Of a stretch of 64,000 nt of DNA, positions 34,682 through 51,426 are shown piece after piece. The notes below the pieces were generated by a model that was not told where the DNA came from, did no database searches, and saw only the letters and a program-made list of their open reading frames with translations. The position numbers and the translations under genes were made by a program. Source of the stretch: Drosophila miranda (taxonomy: Eukaryota; Arthropoda; Insecta; Diptera; Drosophilidae); assembly GCF_003369915.1 (NCBI RefSeq), contig NW_022881614.1, positions 2,749,001 to 2,813,000 of the forward strand. The letters are read 5' to 3'. Each line of letters begins with the position of its first letter. Within the stretch, counting starts at the first letter, position 1.

Positions 34682-35762
34682 ATGGCCGGCGACATGTCCA
34701 TTGGCTGTTCAGCTTTGAAAAGGTCGAGCAAACTAAAGTCCTGCACCAGTGGGGGCGACACGGACTCCATGCACATAGCAGCCAACGATCGCATGGACAA
34801 TGGCAGCGTAAAACAAGCCCCAGCACCGCCCCAGAACATGCGAGGTGGCCTCCGGGTGTACAAGATAGTCATCCTTGGGGATGGCGGTGTCGGAAAGTCG
34901 GGTAAGTTGGCTACCAGGCTCTGCAAAGTTATCACTGCGCATTTTGATTGTGGTTGCGAAAAATCAATAAATTATCTCAATTTCTTTTACGCTTTGTTTT
35001 GTCCGTCCCCCATCACTGCCCTCCCTCCACACGCACCATCGCCCCGACCACCCCCAATCCGTCTGTCTCGGCGCTTTCGTTCGGGCGTTCGGCTGAACCC
35101 TGCGCACTCGAACATCAGCTGTTACCCTGCAGTTCGTGAGCCACAGCTTCTTGGACTACCACGACCCGACCATTGGTGAGTGTGCTGCAGCATGCCGATA
35201 GACTTGAACTCGTTTGACTAATCCTTAAATGCTGCCGACTCGTTGCCGCAGAGGACTCGTACCAGCAACAGGCGGTCATCGACAACGAGGCCGCCCTGCT
35301 CGATATACTCGATACTGCCGGCCAGGTCGAGTTCACGGCCATGCGGGACCAATACATGCGCTGTGGGAAGGTTTCATCATCTGCTACTCAGTCACCGACC
35401 GCCACAGCTTCCAGGAGGCATCGGAGTACCGCAAACTGATTACCCGGGTGCGTTTGTCCGAAGAGATACCGCTGGTGCTGATTGCCAACAAGGTGGATCT
35501 GGAATCTCAGCGTCGCGTCACCACCGAGGAGGGCAAAAATCTGGCGAATCAGTTTGGCTGTCCGTTCTTTGAAACGTCCGCGGCACTACGCCACTACATC
35601 GACGAGGCGTTCTACACACTCGTCCGAGAGATCCGTCGCAAGGAGCAGCAGAAGGGCACCGACAGCAGCTCGGAGAAAATCCACACGCGCCACCGCAGCC
35701 GCTGGTGGCGCATACGCTCCATATTCGCCTTGGTATTCCGTCGTCGACGCAACTTGAACTAG
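34682..35762 (+). CDS. Ric: Ric, Rit-type Ras GTPase, with a one-base gap
   Basis: Calmodulin-binding Ras-family GTPase. Exons: 34682-34901, 35119-35175, 35252-35762. The G boxes are GDGGVGKSA (split across intron 1), [21 protein letters not shown] and ETSA. The C-terminus is basic and aromatic ([17 protein letters not shown]) and has no CAAX box, as in Ric/Rit. The exons total 788 bases; the frame breaks at TGTGGGAAGG (35362-35371), where TGTGGGGAAGG is expected and gives [12 protein letters not shown]. Adding that G yields 262 aa, near the known length. As written the protein would stop soon after switch II. Whether this is a mutation or a homopolymer consensus error cannot be told here. 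Confidence 0.85.
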
Positions 35763-37269
35763 ACTGGGGGATAAAGCTGGGTAGGAGCTTTAGCTGGAGC
35801 CAGAAGAGTGCGTGCGCGTTAACAATTTCTTTGAATCAGTGCAATATTAACCAATGCGAGTAACCTTTTCTTTCTATGTGTCGCTATATACACGGATTGT
35901 ATATAGCACAACCAATCCGCAGATTATATATCTACGATTATTTGTAATTGATCGAAGTTTCCAAAGGCAGAGGCAAAACCACAAGAATTTACCAATCGAG
36001 AGATAGAAGAAACTACATAATTATTGTTATGGCCACCGTGGAGAGGAAGAGGGTCGGTCGGTCAGTCGTTTATTTATTATTTGTTACAAACTATTTAACG
36101 TATTTGTTGTTGGCCAAACAAGCAAAGATAGGCGCAGCAAGCGGAGGTAGACGATAGAATATATCAATATGTTTAAGCACCGATCCAAAATGATACATAT
36201 TAACAATGCACGTACATATGTTTTATGTAGTCAAAATAAAACAAATAACGTTGATTCCTAAGGCGAGGTGAGGTAGAATAGAAGCAGGCGTGACAGATTG
36301 GCTGGCAATTGGCAAAAGCAGCAAAAAGTAGACATGCATTCAAATTCAAGTTGAAGCAATGAGCTTCAATCTGAGGCTGAGACCGGACGAAGCAGAGCAA
36401 CGCGAAACCAATAATCTTATAACAAATCGTGACACACCTGAGAGATCTGCATCCTAGCAAAGGACACACAAAGCACAACACAAGTGAGTGTGAATGCCAA
36501 GCGTTTCTGTCAGGGAAGTGGATGGATATTGGCAGAGAAAGTATTGATGGTGGATTTTAGAACTTATGTAATGCATGTATTACCCCAGCAGGACACGCGA
36601 CACACACAAGCACACATTTAACTAATCGAATAAATGTTGAATTTAATGTATACTAATTCATATATACAGATATATATATATATATAAATCGATCGATCTA
36701 CGATATAAGAATGTAAAACGCGGGAACATTTCAGAATGTGTGTTTGACCTGGAGCTTTGTTCAAATCCAAATCCAATCCAAATTGATAATGATATATATA
36801 TATGATATACACCTAAATACACAGAGAGATAATGTATGTATGTAATTTAAGCCCAAGACAGCCGATTGAAATTGTTGTTTAAGTTTGAGAAATGTCTATG
36901 GTTTATATGTTTATTGTTAAGGACACGTGTTTACTTCTAAGTTTATTTATTATTAGTTTAACACATTTGTTAATTACTGTTTACACACAAAACAACTCCA
37001 CCACGCAACACATCACGTTCTCTAAGCGTTCACCATGAGTTCCTCTCATACATGTTAATATTATTAACTATCATCACTACTACAGAAAACACTACACTAC
37101 ACAAATAACAGTTTTAAACGGCTTTAATTACTCCAACATTTGTTATGGAACCCACTTAAGCAGTTGAACGTTGGAACTACTCCATAACTACATATATATT
37201 GTTATTACAAATCCCCTCATGAAACGATTCGATGACTAATTTGTGTAAACCCGCCAACAACAAAAAAAA
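35763..37269. other. Ric 3' region and intergenic
   Basis: A/T-rich with several AATAAA signals (about 36235, 36629) and TA microsatellite tracts (36669-36684, 36793-36805). No gene is seen; the first few hundred bases should be Ric 3'UTR. Confidence 0.5.
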
Positions 37270-38379
37270 ACGAGGGGGAACGTTGTGAGTTGCTGCGGAC
37301 ACCGCAACTCTACAGTTATACCCGAAACTAAGTCAGTATGGCTCTCCTCCGGCAGACGCCGCTAATATTAAACGACACGACAAAGAGTGCGTGCGCGAGA
37401 CAGAAAATCAGTCTGAGCGTGACGTTGGGCGCTGCGTAGCCACTGCAAATTGATTTGTTCCTTTTGGCTATAAAAATGATCTGATCTAATTCAGATTCAG
37501 CAATCTGATAGATATGATCATTATCTATGATTCTGCGTTTTTAGTTTTCTTGTATCCTCAATATTATGGATGCAACAGTTTTTCGTCCTTTGTGGGGGCG
37601 GAAGGGGGTGGGGCGAAATTTTGAGATATACGTTATATAGTGAGATCTAACAGGAGTGCGGATATTAAATTTGGTTACTCTAGCGTTAATAGTCTCTGAG
37701 ATTTGTGGATGCCCCAGATTTTCGTCCTTTGCAGGGGCGGAAGGGGATGTGGCGAAATTTTGACATAAAACGGTCAAGGTCCGATATCACAGGAGTGTGG
37801 ATACGAAATTTGGTTGCTCTAGCTCTTATGGGTTCTGAGATCCTTGAACTCATATTTTGCAATTGGCAAAACCGACCATGAAACCTGTGTGTTAGAGAGA
37901 GACAGAGCGAGAAAGAATGAAATTGTTTTCTTGATTCTGGCTATAATAATTACACGATCTGGTTACTATATCCTGAAGATATAGTCATCCTCTACGATTC
38001 TGCGTTTTCAGTTTTCTCGTATCTTTGAATTTGTGGATGCCACAGATTTTTTCCCTTTGTGGGGGCGGAAGTGGGCGGGGCAAAGTTTTGAAATATTCTT
38101 ATAGCAGTGACATATCACAGAAGTCTGGATCCAAAACATCGTTGCTCTAGCTCTTATAGTCTTTGAGCACTAGGCGCTGAAGGGAACGGACAGACGAACG
38201 GACGGACAGACGGACGGACGGACAGACAGACATGGCTCAATCGACTCGGCTATTGATGCTGATCAAGAATATTTATACTTTATGGGGTCGGAAACGATTC
38301 CTTCTGGACGTTACACACATCCACTTTTACCACAAATCTAATATACCCCAATACTCATTTTGAGTATCGGGTATAAAAA
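37270..38379 (+). mobile_element. DINE-1/Helitron-like element copy D, full length
   Basis: About 1.11 kb with the 5' CGAGGGGGAACGTTG end, hairpin GAGTTGC/GCAACTC, three internal GTCCTTTG modules, GA-rich stretch near 37894-37919, (GACR)n tract at about 38185-38233 and terminal GAGTATCGGGTATAAAAA. It lies in the Ric-Rho1 intergenic region and retains the heptamer missing from copy B. Confidence 0.87.
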
Positions 38380-40567
38380 ACAAAACACAACAATAGCCAA
38401 CTTCACAAGCGATAAGCGCGTCATGGAATGCGGGTTAATCTAAAGAAAAAGCCAGCCTTGAACGCTTTCCCCCAACATCCTAGAAACTATACCTACATAC
38501 GAGTTTGTATGTAACACCATCGTTCTGTCGTAGCTCTGGTCGTTTTGAAAACGGCCGACATGTTCCAGGAGCGTTGCGAGTAATTTTGGATTGTAATGCC
38601 CAAACAAATGAGAAACCAAAACCCTATTTTTATTCATAATGTTATATACATTTAAAATGTATTTAAAAAATGGAATACTAATGCACAATGGAAAAATAAA
38701 ATATGAACAAAAAGAAATAAAGATTTTTGGAAACTCCCGTTAAAAGTACGACTTTCACTGGAATTTCACGAAATTTACATTCCCAACTAAAAGAGTTTTG
38801 AAGAATTCGAACATTCTCATTTAATCCATAATTGCAAGTTTAGCTGGAGGACGTCTATACGTACCACCTGAGCGATCTTCAATAAAACTCAAAATATGAT
38901 TTGATTTTTGTATCCTTTTTGTATTTTTTATTTATTTTTTATATATGTAATATATGTATTTATATTAGTAAAATATTTTTACCTTTAATTATTCATTTCC
39001 ATTTTGTTTTCTTCAAATTTTGTTTGATGATTTTCATTATTTTTCTAATTTGTTGTAAGGAATATTATGCAAAATGCACAATAGACTCTCGAAAAATTCT
39101 TTATTTTTTAAATAATCCTCATTTTCTCTTTCCTCTGACACGTTTCACATAATATTTTTTCATATTTTTGCTCTTTAAATTAACAACAAAAGACACCAAA
39201 CGTCGGATTCGATTTTCGTAATCTCTGGTCAATATGCTTGTTTGGTTTTAGTTATCATTTCGTTTTAAATGTTCATATATGGAAATTATATAAATATAAT
39301 TTTGGTAATCTGGTAAATGTGTGTTTTTTTATTTTATAGGAAGCAAAACTTTGAATGCACAAATTTACAAATTTACTTTCGACTCTGGTTTTCGATCTTA
39401 GTTTTTTTTTTGTTTCTTTGTATTTATTTTTGTTTTCTTTATTTATAAATTTAGTAAATTGTGTAATAGTAACTGTAGAAAATAGTAGCGTAGTTGCACT
39501 TATATAGAAAATATTCAGATTTATTCCTTTGCGGTTGCTTTTTTCTGTTGTTGCTGTAGAAAACGGCACTTTTCCCTTGAGTGTTCTTTTGTTTAAATAT
39601 TTCCTGTGTGAGAAATTACACGATTGACGGTACAAAATACAAAAAGAGACATACACACATATATGCACTGTATATTTAGATGTATATATATTAATATATA
39701 TATATATATGTGGTACTGGCATTTTATAAAATTATAAAATTTTCCTCATACATTTAATTTGGTAGCTTGTTGCATCGTTTTTTTTTTGTTTATATTTTTT
39801 TCAATTTGTTTTAATGCAAAATACAAATATTAAAAACTTTTCGCTCTGATTCCAGATTCCTGGGACTCAACCCACTCCCGAAAACTGAATTCATCTAATT
39901 TGTGGCTTACGTTTTAGTCAAATAATAAACATTAATCTTTTGTGTTGAAAATATCTTGTATCTTTTCTGTATGTGTTTGCTTGTAGTGTAGTTACGCTTT
40001 CATCGTTTATTGGCAGTTTCTGTGTCACTTGATAAAGTAGTTTTTGTGATAAGGGAACATAATAGATCATATTATCGCGTCTGACTGGACATTTCCAACT
40101 GATTCAACTTGCCACACCCTCGCACAAGCAGGCACTCAAGGCAACAGGGTCACAAAAAGCATCAAAGAACAGGGCAGGATAGGGGGTGAACAGAAACGGA
40201 TGCAACTTGAATATGTATACATATATCGATATATATTTCTTGATTGTAGCCGCTCGACTGGATTGGTCGGTCTGCTGCCCTTGGGATATACAATTAATAA
40301 TGCCATCGTTATTAATGTGGTTTTACTTCGGTTTATAACTACACTAAACTGTATATAAAATCAAATACGCATGGGACACACTCTGCCCCGGGTTCACTAC
40401 GATTTGCTGCGTTAGTTGCTGGCGTTCTCCTGATGATCCATCCTCCAGCCGATGTTGTTTTTGTTGCTGTCGTTTTTTCTTTTTTTAAAAGGTGTGTGTT
40501 GTGTGTGTGGGTGTGTGGTGAGAGAGGGTGTGGTGTTTATGTGTGTTGTTGTTGCTGTTTTTGTTGT
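38380..40567. other. A/T-rich intergenic region downstream of Rho1
   Basis: No gene is seen. Very A/T-rich with poly-T runs and TA/CATA repeats (39680-39710). TATCGATA, the DREF-binding core, occurs near 40225-40235. The right part, up to the MITE, may be distal Rho1 3'UTR. Short open frames lack any signature. Confidence 0.5.
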
Positions 40568-40575
40568 ATTATGGT

Positions 40576-41268
40576 CATAGCTCGCAAACGACGGTCAACA
40601 CTTTTTCCCTTTGCTGCCTCGTCACTGACAAAACCGAAAAAGACCACGAAGACACGGTCTCTCACTGAGCAGAACACTTTTTGTCTCTTCGCTTGTGTTA
40701 TGTCTTTCGGGTTTTCGGGTGAGCCCGACACACGATCGTGTCTCACAATAACAACTTAGAGAGACACTTTGGTCAAGCGCTCACAGCAAAAGTGTCTTTA
40801 GATGAGCAGAACCAAAAAAGTGTCTGAGTAAAGTGTTTTTAGTTTTTTTCGTGTATATGTTTATTTATTCATGTTTTCCGCATTGTTTGGGCTATTGTAT
40901 TGTAATATGTATATTTATTTGCAAAATTGGCAAACGAACATTTTCGTTTTGCTTTTCATTTTAATTCATTTTAAGCTCCAATAGTCAAACCGTATAGAAT
41001 TCACAAAAATTGATCGTTGCCATAAGCATCACACGTACAAGCACGCATACATACGCAAAAGACACTTTGTTCGTTCACTCGCGACAAGATGCTCAGTGAA
41101 AAACAGGAACAAAAGAGAAGTGAAGAAATCGGTCTTTGCTTGACCGAAGAGCGAGTTGAGCAAAAACAGATTTGATCGGGTCTTTTCAGTCCATTTTCTC
41201 AATGTGTCCGTCAATGAGTGGTTTTTATCAGACACGCCGAAAGTGTCAACAGTTATTTGCGAGCTATG
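40576..41268. mobile_element. MITE with 8-bp target duplication in the Rho1 3'UTR
   Basis: 693 bases flanked by the direct repeat ATTATGGT (40568-40575 and 41269-41276). Ends: CATAGCTCGCAAA at the left and its exact complement TTTGCGAGCTATG at the right, followed by an imperfect extension of about 15 bases. Multiple AAGTGTC/GACACTT words are scattered inside. No transposase is encoded. Eight-base duplications occur in both the hAT and P superfamilies, so the class is not settled. Confidence 0.82.
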
Positions 41269-41304
41269 ATTATGGTTAAAGATTTTCATTTGTTAGTTAC
41301 TCTT

Positions 41305-45998
<4,694 letters not shown>

Positions 45999-48352
45999 AT
46001 GGCTGATGGTGGTGAGTAGCAAAGTGATGACTAAACCTAGTGCTAGGATTACAAGAAGCATCGCTGCGAATCGTTGCAGATGTACGCAAAGAGAAGCGAA
46101 AGAAGAAGATCAAGGAGGAGCCAGTGGATGCCGACGATATTGGCACGCTGCAAAAGCAGGGTAATTTTTCGCTGCGAATCGTTGCAGATGTACGCAAAGA
46201 GAAGCGAAAGAAGAAGATCAAGGAGGAGCCAGTGGATGCCGACGATATTGGCACGCTGCAAAAGCAGGGTAACTTTCAAATAAAACCCTCGTCGAAGATA
46301 GCCGAGCTGGACACATCGCAATGGCCGCTGCTTTTGAAGAGCTTCGACAAACTAAATATTCGATCCAATCACTATACGCCCCTGGCACATGGCTCCTCGC
46401 CCCTCAACCGCGACATCAAAGAGTACATGAAGACGGGCTTCATCAACCTGGATAAGCCGTCCAATCCCAGCTCCCACGAGGTGGTGGCCTGGATTAAGAA
46501 GATTCTCAAGGTAGAGAAGACTGGACATTCGGGAACCTTGGATCCAAAGGTTACAGGTAAGCGATACGCATGTGCCGCCTCAACATAACCTCCAAATACC
46601 AACGCACGTGTGTTGCGCTCTGCTCGGCAGGTTGCTTGATTGTCTGCATCGACCGCGCCACGCGTCTAGTGAAGTCGCAACAGAGTGCCGGCAAGGAGTA
46701 TGTGGCTATTTTTAAGCTCCATGGTGCTGTTGAATCGGTGGCCAAAGTGCGTCAGGGCTTGGAGAAGCTGCGCGGTGCTCTCTTCCAGCGTACCCCGCTT
46801 ATCTCGGCCGTCAAGCGACAGCTCCGAGTGCGTACGGTGTACGACAGCAAGCTGTTGGACTACGATGAGAGTCGCAATATGGGTAAGTTTTCGTTTTATT
46901 TGTATTTAATTTTATTCGATTCGAAGCTTGTGCGTCGCTGCTTGAATGAATCTGTATGGCAGGGACGTGCAAGATGCTTCGGCTAGTACAGTAAAAAATC
47001 TCAGTATTTTCCCATACATGCAAATGCACAGTTATTAGTTAAAACATCTCTGTATCTTCTCTCCCCTCCCAATGCCCCAACACCACAATATCTGCCCCCT
47101 ACTCACGTTTAGGTGTTTTTTGGGTTAGTTGCGAGGCCGGCTCCTACATCCGTACCATGTGCGTCCATCTGGGTCTAGTCTTGGGCGTTGGCGGTCAAAT
47201 GTTGGAACTGCGTCGTGTGCGTTCGGGCATTCAATCGGAGGGCGACGGCATGGTAACCATGCATGACGTCCTCGATGCCATGTGGCTGTACGAGAACCAC
47301 AAGGACGAGTCGATGCTGCGTCGTGTGATAAAACCGTTGGAGGGTCTGCTGGTCAACCACAAGCGCATCATAATGAAGGACAGTTCAGTAAGTGTTCAAC
47401 AGTGTTTCTACACTTTTGATTCCCCATGACCCCATGATATTAAGCCGGCAGACGCCCGTATCCCCCATAAGCGTCTGTGACTTTGATTGGGAACAGTAAA
47501 GGTGCTGATGTGTGTATGTTGGGCAGCGCTCTTTCCTGCGCACTCGACAAAGAAATTTCAGACTACACTTCCAAGACCGACCGAATTCGAAATCATCTTC
47601 GACACAACTTGCAAATCTGTATGCTGATGCTGCTCTTCTCTTAGGTGAATGCTGTGTGCTATGGCGCCAAAATCATGTTGCCTGGTGTCCTGCGCTATGA
47701 GGATGGCATTGAGATCGATCAGGAGATTGTCATATGCACAACCAAGGGTGAGGCCATTTGCCTGGCCATTGCTCTGATGACCACGGCCACCATGTCGTCG
47801 TGTGATCATGGCGTTGTGGCCAAGATAAAGCGTGTGATAATGGAGCGCGATATATATCCGCGTAAGTGGGGATTGGGTCCCAAGGCTTCCGCTAGGAAGG
47901 CACTCATCGCTGCCGGAAAATTGGACAAGTTTGGCAGGCCCAATGAGAACACGCCTAAAGAATGGCTCACCGGCTTTGTCGACTACAATGCCAAGAAGCC
48001 AGCGGCGGCAGTGGCCCCACAGACACCCGTCAAAGAAACCGGGAGTAATGGCTCGGACGAACCGTCCAAGGTGGGGATTATACATTACCTTCTATGTTAT
48101 ACTTTTTTCACTTATCAAATAAATACTTTTCAGCGCAAACTGAGCACCTCCAGTACCGAGGAAGCAGCACAGGGAACGGGAGCTGAAGATTCCTCTGCCA
48201 AAACTGACAAAAAGAAGAAGAAGCACAAGGGCGAAGAAGGGTCCCCCGCGGCGGAGAAGGAGGCAACGGCTGATGTGGAGCCAGTAAAGAATGAGAAGAA
48301 AAAGAAGAAGAAGAAGGATAAGGATAGGGAAAGAGAAGAAGCTCAGGAATAG
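45999..48352 (+). CDS. Nop60B: Nop60B (minifly), dyskerin-family pseudouridine synthase
   Basis: Catalytic subunit of H/ACA ribonucleoproteins in nucleoli; isomerises uridine in rRNA and snRNA. Exons: 45999-46011, 46188-46556 (or from 46080), 46631-46882, 47113-47387, 47645-48070, 48134-48352. With the 46188 acceptor the product is 517 aa; with 46080 it is 553 aa, since a 108-base in-frame duplication repeats the exon start and its splice site. Domains: dyskerin-like N-terminus, TruB domain with the catalytic Asp in [15 protein letters not shown] domain ([21 protein letters not shown]), then a Lys/Glu-rich nucleolar tail. The last intron could be retained, ending soon after at a different stop. 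Two introns contain candidate H/ACA RNAs. Confidence 0.93.
46062..46277 (+). repeat. 108-bp tandem duplication spanning a 3' splice site and exon 2 start of Nop60B
   Basis: Units begin CGCTGCGAATCGTTGCAG at 46062 and 46170, a period of 108 bases or 36 codons. Each contains the end of intron 1 with its AG acceptor plus the exon part ending AAGCAGGGTAA. The copies are nearly identical. Reading through both stays open. Confidence 0.92.
46920..47045 (+). ncRNA. Candidate H/ACA snoRNA in Nop60B intron 3
   Basis: A long hairpin: CGAAGC (46922-46927) pairs with GCTTCG (46976-46981), the stem extends through CTTGTGCGTC with GACGTGCAAG (two wobbles) and CTGC with GGCAG. It is followed by ACAGTA (46988-46993), an H-box (ANANNA). 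A second, weaker hairpin region ends near AAAACATCT (ACA three bases from the end) about 47040-47048. The target uridine was not identified. Confidence 0.5.
47415..47570 (+). ncRNA. Candidate H/ACA snoRNA in Nop60B intron 4
   Basis: Hairpin 1: TTCCC (47420-47424) with GGGAA (47489-47493), and inside it CAGACGC (47449-47455) with GCGTCTG (47471-47477). Then an H-box ACAGTA (47493-47498). Hairpin 2: GTGCTGA with TCAGAC (one bulge) and an inner GCGC...GCGC stem at 47526-47541. It ends with ACA at 47565-47567 and three further bases. Hairpin-hinge-hairpin-tail is the H/ACA layout. The D. melanogaster orthologue is known to host H/ACA snoRNAs in introns. Confidence 0.6.
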
Positions 48353-50513
48353 GATATTTATGTTCCTATAGGATTAGGTTTTCTAAGAGAGCTCTACGAT
48401 TTTTTGTAGAGATCTAATTATTATTTTCAACACATTTTCTTAGTGGTTAAGCTTAAAGAGTTGTCTATCTTTACAAACAAGTGTTTTTATGTTTAGAAAT
48501 GCAAACAAATTTCAGATGCATTTAGGTGACATTCGCAATGCAATAAATTTTATATAATTTATTGTACATATACCAGCAGAATCTAAATATTGTCTGTATT
48601 ATATTCCCAGTAGTTCAGTTTTGTTTAGCTTTTCAGTGAGCAGCCACACATTAAACCCAACTAAAGGTAAGTTCAATTTGAAATTGATTAAAAGTTCTGT
48701 CAAATTCTGCTTTTGCTGCTGCCTTATGATGATAATTAAACTTTCGCCCCTATATTTTCTGCAATCGACTAAAGTTTTCCTTCCTTATCTTTTGCATGTA
48801 CGGATTGTCTACATTGTTCAAGGTAAATATTTATATATATTTAAAACCGATTCTGTTTTAAAATGATGTTAAAAAAAAAACTGAATAATGTGGCATGATT
48901 TTCACATAACCGCAATACAAAATCCAATAGGTCCTACTGAATATAAAAACTATGCTAAAAGCTTTAAAGATTATCCTGAGAAAGAACTAACCGACACGTT
49001 TTCTATTCATTTACAGTGGCCTGCCTCACCACGTAGAAACGTAATTTCAAAAGGTTTGTTTCATTTGTAAAGCACTTGTTATAGCTGATATTTATTTGAC
49101 GACTTATCTTTCGTTGACTATATATAAATATAAAATTAAATGAATAAAAACTCAAAATAAATGAACCCACAGAATAAAATTCCACTTGCGCATTTAACCT
49201 CAAAAACGCAGAAGTTTCTCTCTGAGCATTTTGTGCGGGAATCAGGTGACGTACAGAGTTGCCATGAAAAAGCGCAAGAAGAAGCGTGTACAACATTTTT
49301 TTATTGGGCATTGTTGACAAGGCTTAAATTGAATGACTTTGTTTGCCGTCAAAAGACCACCATATCTAGTTACTGTCCCTTTATTTCTATCTGGTGTGCA
49401 GGTTTATTTTCGAATTGTGTTTGCACATTTCCTCTAGAATGAAAATATCAGGTATAAAAAGACCAAACTCTAATATGCAACCCTGCGTTTCATTCCACAT
49501 GTTGCAAACCTTGGTCCCCTTGGCGGGCAGTTATCGGTCTCCATATTGGAATTATCGAGCCCGTCATTGTGTGCGCATCTGTGTCTCACGCATTGTGTAT
49601 GTATTCGCTGGCTTTTTTCAACGTGAGCAACGAGAGCTGGCTGTTGATTAATTGTGAAAATAGCTTGTAAAATAATAAAAACTATACGGATTTGTGATTG
49701 TTTCGGAACTTGCACGGTGCGGATAGCCACTGCTTGTACAGGTAAATAATCTGAAAGCAATAAGTTGTGCAAAAGGACATTTTTATCATTCGAGATTTTT
49801 CTACATGGCCGCGCAAAAGGGGGTGCTTTTGCGTGACGCATGTGATCGGTTCTGTATGTGTCTGCTGACGACCAGAGACGCCATGTTGAATTTTGTTTTG
49901 TATTTGATCGCTTCTGTACCGAATTATATTGTCGCAAGGAAATTAACCTGCAATGACCAGATACATCAATGTTTTTTTTTTTAAGTTTTAAGATGTTTTA
50001 ACGTCGATTGACTGACGCGAAGTGTGGGAATTTTTTGAGGTTATTTTCTGAAATTGAGTGACGACTTCGTAAAATAAAACATGAATAAAATGCAGTTGCG
50101 CATGGTTGCATTTTGATGTGGTAATATAAAATTGGATTCAATAAATATAGCTTTGATCGCGATTCCAAGGTTCAGGGAGGTACGCCACCTAGATACACTA
50201 CTTTCCACGTTTAAACGCCGATTTTCAGTGTTGAAAAAGTAAGGACTTTCTTCGTCTCCCGCTCCTTTTGCATTTATTTGTGGTTTACATAATTCATCGG
50301 TAATCAGTGCACACGTTTACAAACGAACGTAAGCATACAGTACATGTATATTTACATATATGTATCTAAGTCCCTCGCCGCCCACATTTGGTTCAGCCAG
50401 TGTGCCATTGCCATGTATTTCAGGGGAACGCCTGGAACCGAAATTGCCCAATATTCACGCACGCAAAGAACACACATACACACACACACACACACACACA
50501 TCTGACGGTGGCA
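48353..50513. other. Intergenic between Nop60B and the hAT MITE
   Basis: Nop60B 3'UTR at the left (AATAAA near 48541). A possible two-exon open frame at 48726-49070 is described under findings. A (CA)n microsatellite lies at about 50474-50500. Other open frames are short and unsupported. Confidence 0.5.
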
Positions 50514-50521
50514 GCGTCACT

Positions 50522-51418
50522 TAGTGATGTAAATTTGAATGAAAACATCGATGTCGATGTCCATCGATGTTATCAAAATTAAACATCGATGTTGGATTGA
50601 TACATCGGATTTATTCTTCGATGCATCGATGTATGACCGCGAAATCAGGATCTGAAGACACGGCGACAGCCTCTGATGATTGCGATGGGAAAATTAGTGA
50701 CAGGCAGTTGTGGTACTGTTTCTGATACTGAGTTTTATTGAACAAATGGATCTCCTTATATAGCTAGCAGTGGTACTCTTATTGTATGGGAAGGAACGCA
50801 CAGGCTCCATGTGAGTGTATTTTTAGATATGGTGCACTTACTCTGTGCGGGGGTTACATTTCAGTGCATTTACTTAGGTACTTGGCAGCAATAGAGTAAA
50901 TAGTTTATTGCTTCACCCTTTTTGGTGGGTTCGAGTTTACAAGTGCAATTGTCTATTCTTAGTTGCTAATGTAATTTTCGTGTCGTCATATTCATTGACA
51001 TGAAGTGACATGGACAATTGTATTTATGAGTATTTGTGTATGAGATTGTACTGTATATTCTGTAATATTAATAAGGTATATGTCTGTGACTGAACAGTAC
51101 TCTTCATACCTTCCCAAACACACAACGGGTTGCCTTCGAATGATGTTAACGGCGTTCGCAGTTTCATATTTAAACAAATGTATACCATCTATAGTAAATT
51201 TGATTCATTTTAAGTCAAATATGTTTACTTTATTTGACATTGCTGTGTTGCTGCTTACAGAAGACAAATACGCAATGATTTGAAATTAAACGATCGATGT
51301 TTTGCAAAACATCGATGCATCGCTCAACATCGGTACCAGCAAAAACACCGGAAAACATCGGTAAACATCGGCAAAAAAACATCGATGCTCGATGCATCGA
51401 TGGGTTTTTACATCACTA
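50522..51418. mobile_element. hAT-type MITE with perfect target duplication
   Basis: 897 bases. Terminal inverted repeats TAGTGATGTAAA (50522-50533) and TTTACATCACTA (51407-51418) are perfect over 12 bases and flanked by identical 8-base duplications GCGTCACT (50514-50521, 51419-51426). Both subterminal regions are packed with ACATCGATG-type words in opposing orientations, as expected for hAT transposase-binding repeats. No transposase frame. The exact flanking repeats suggest a relatively young insertion. Confidence 0.9.
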
Positions 51419-51426
51419 GCGTCACT

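Noticed and set aside
46150..46190. A 24-base intron between the Nop60B duplicates
   Set aside because: GGTAAT...TTGCAG looks like splice sites, but the span is far below the minimum fly intron length.
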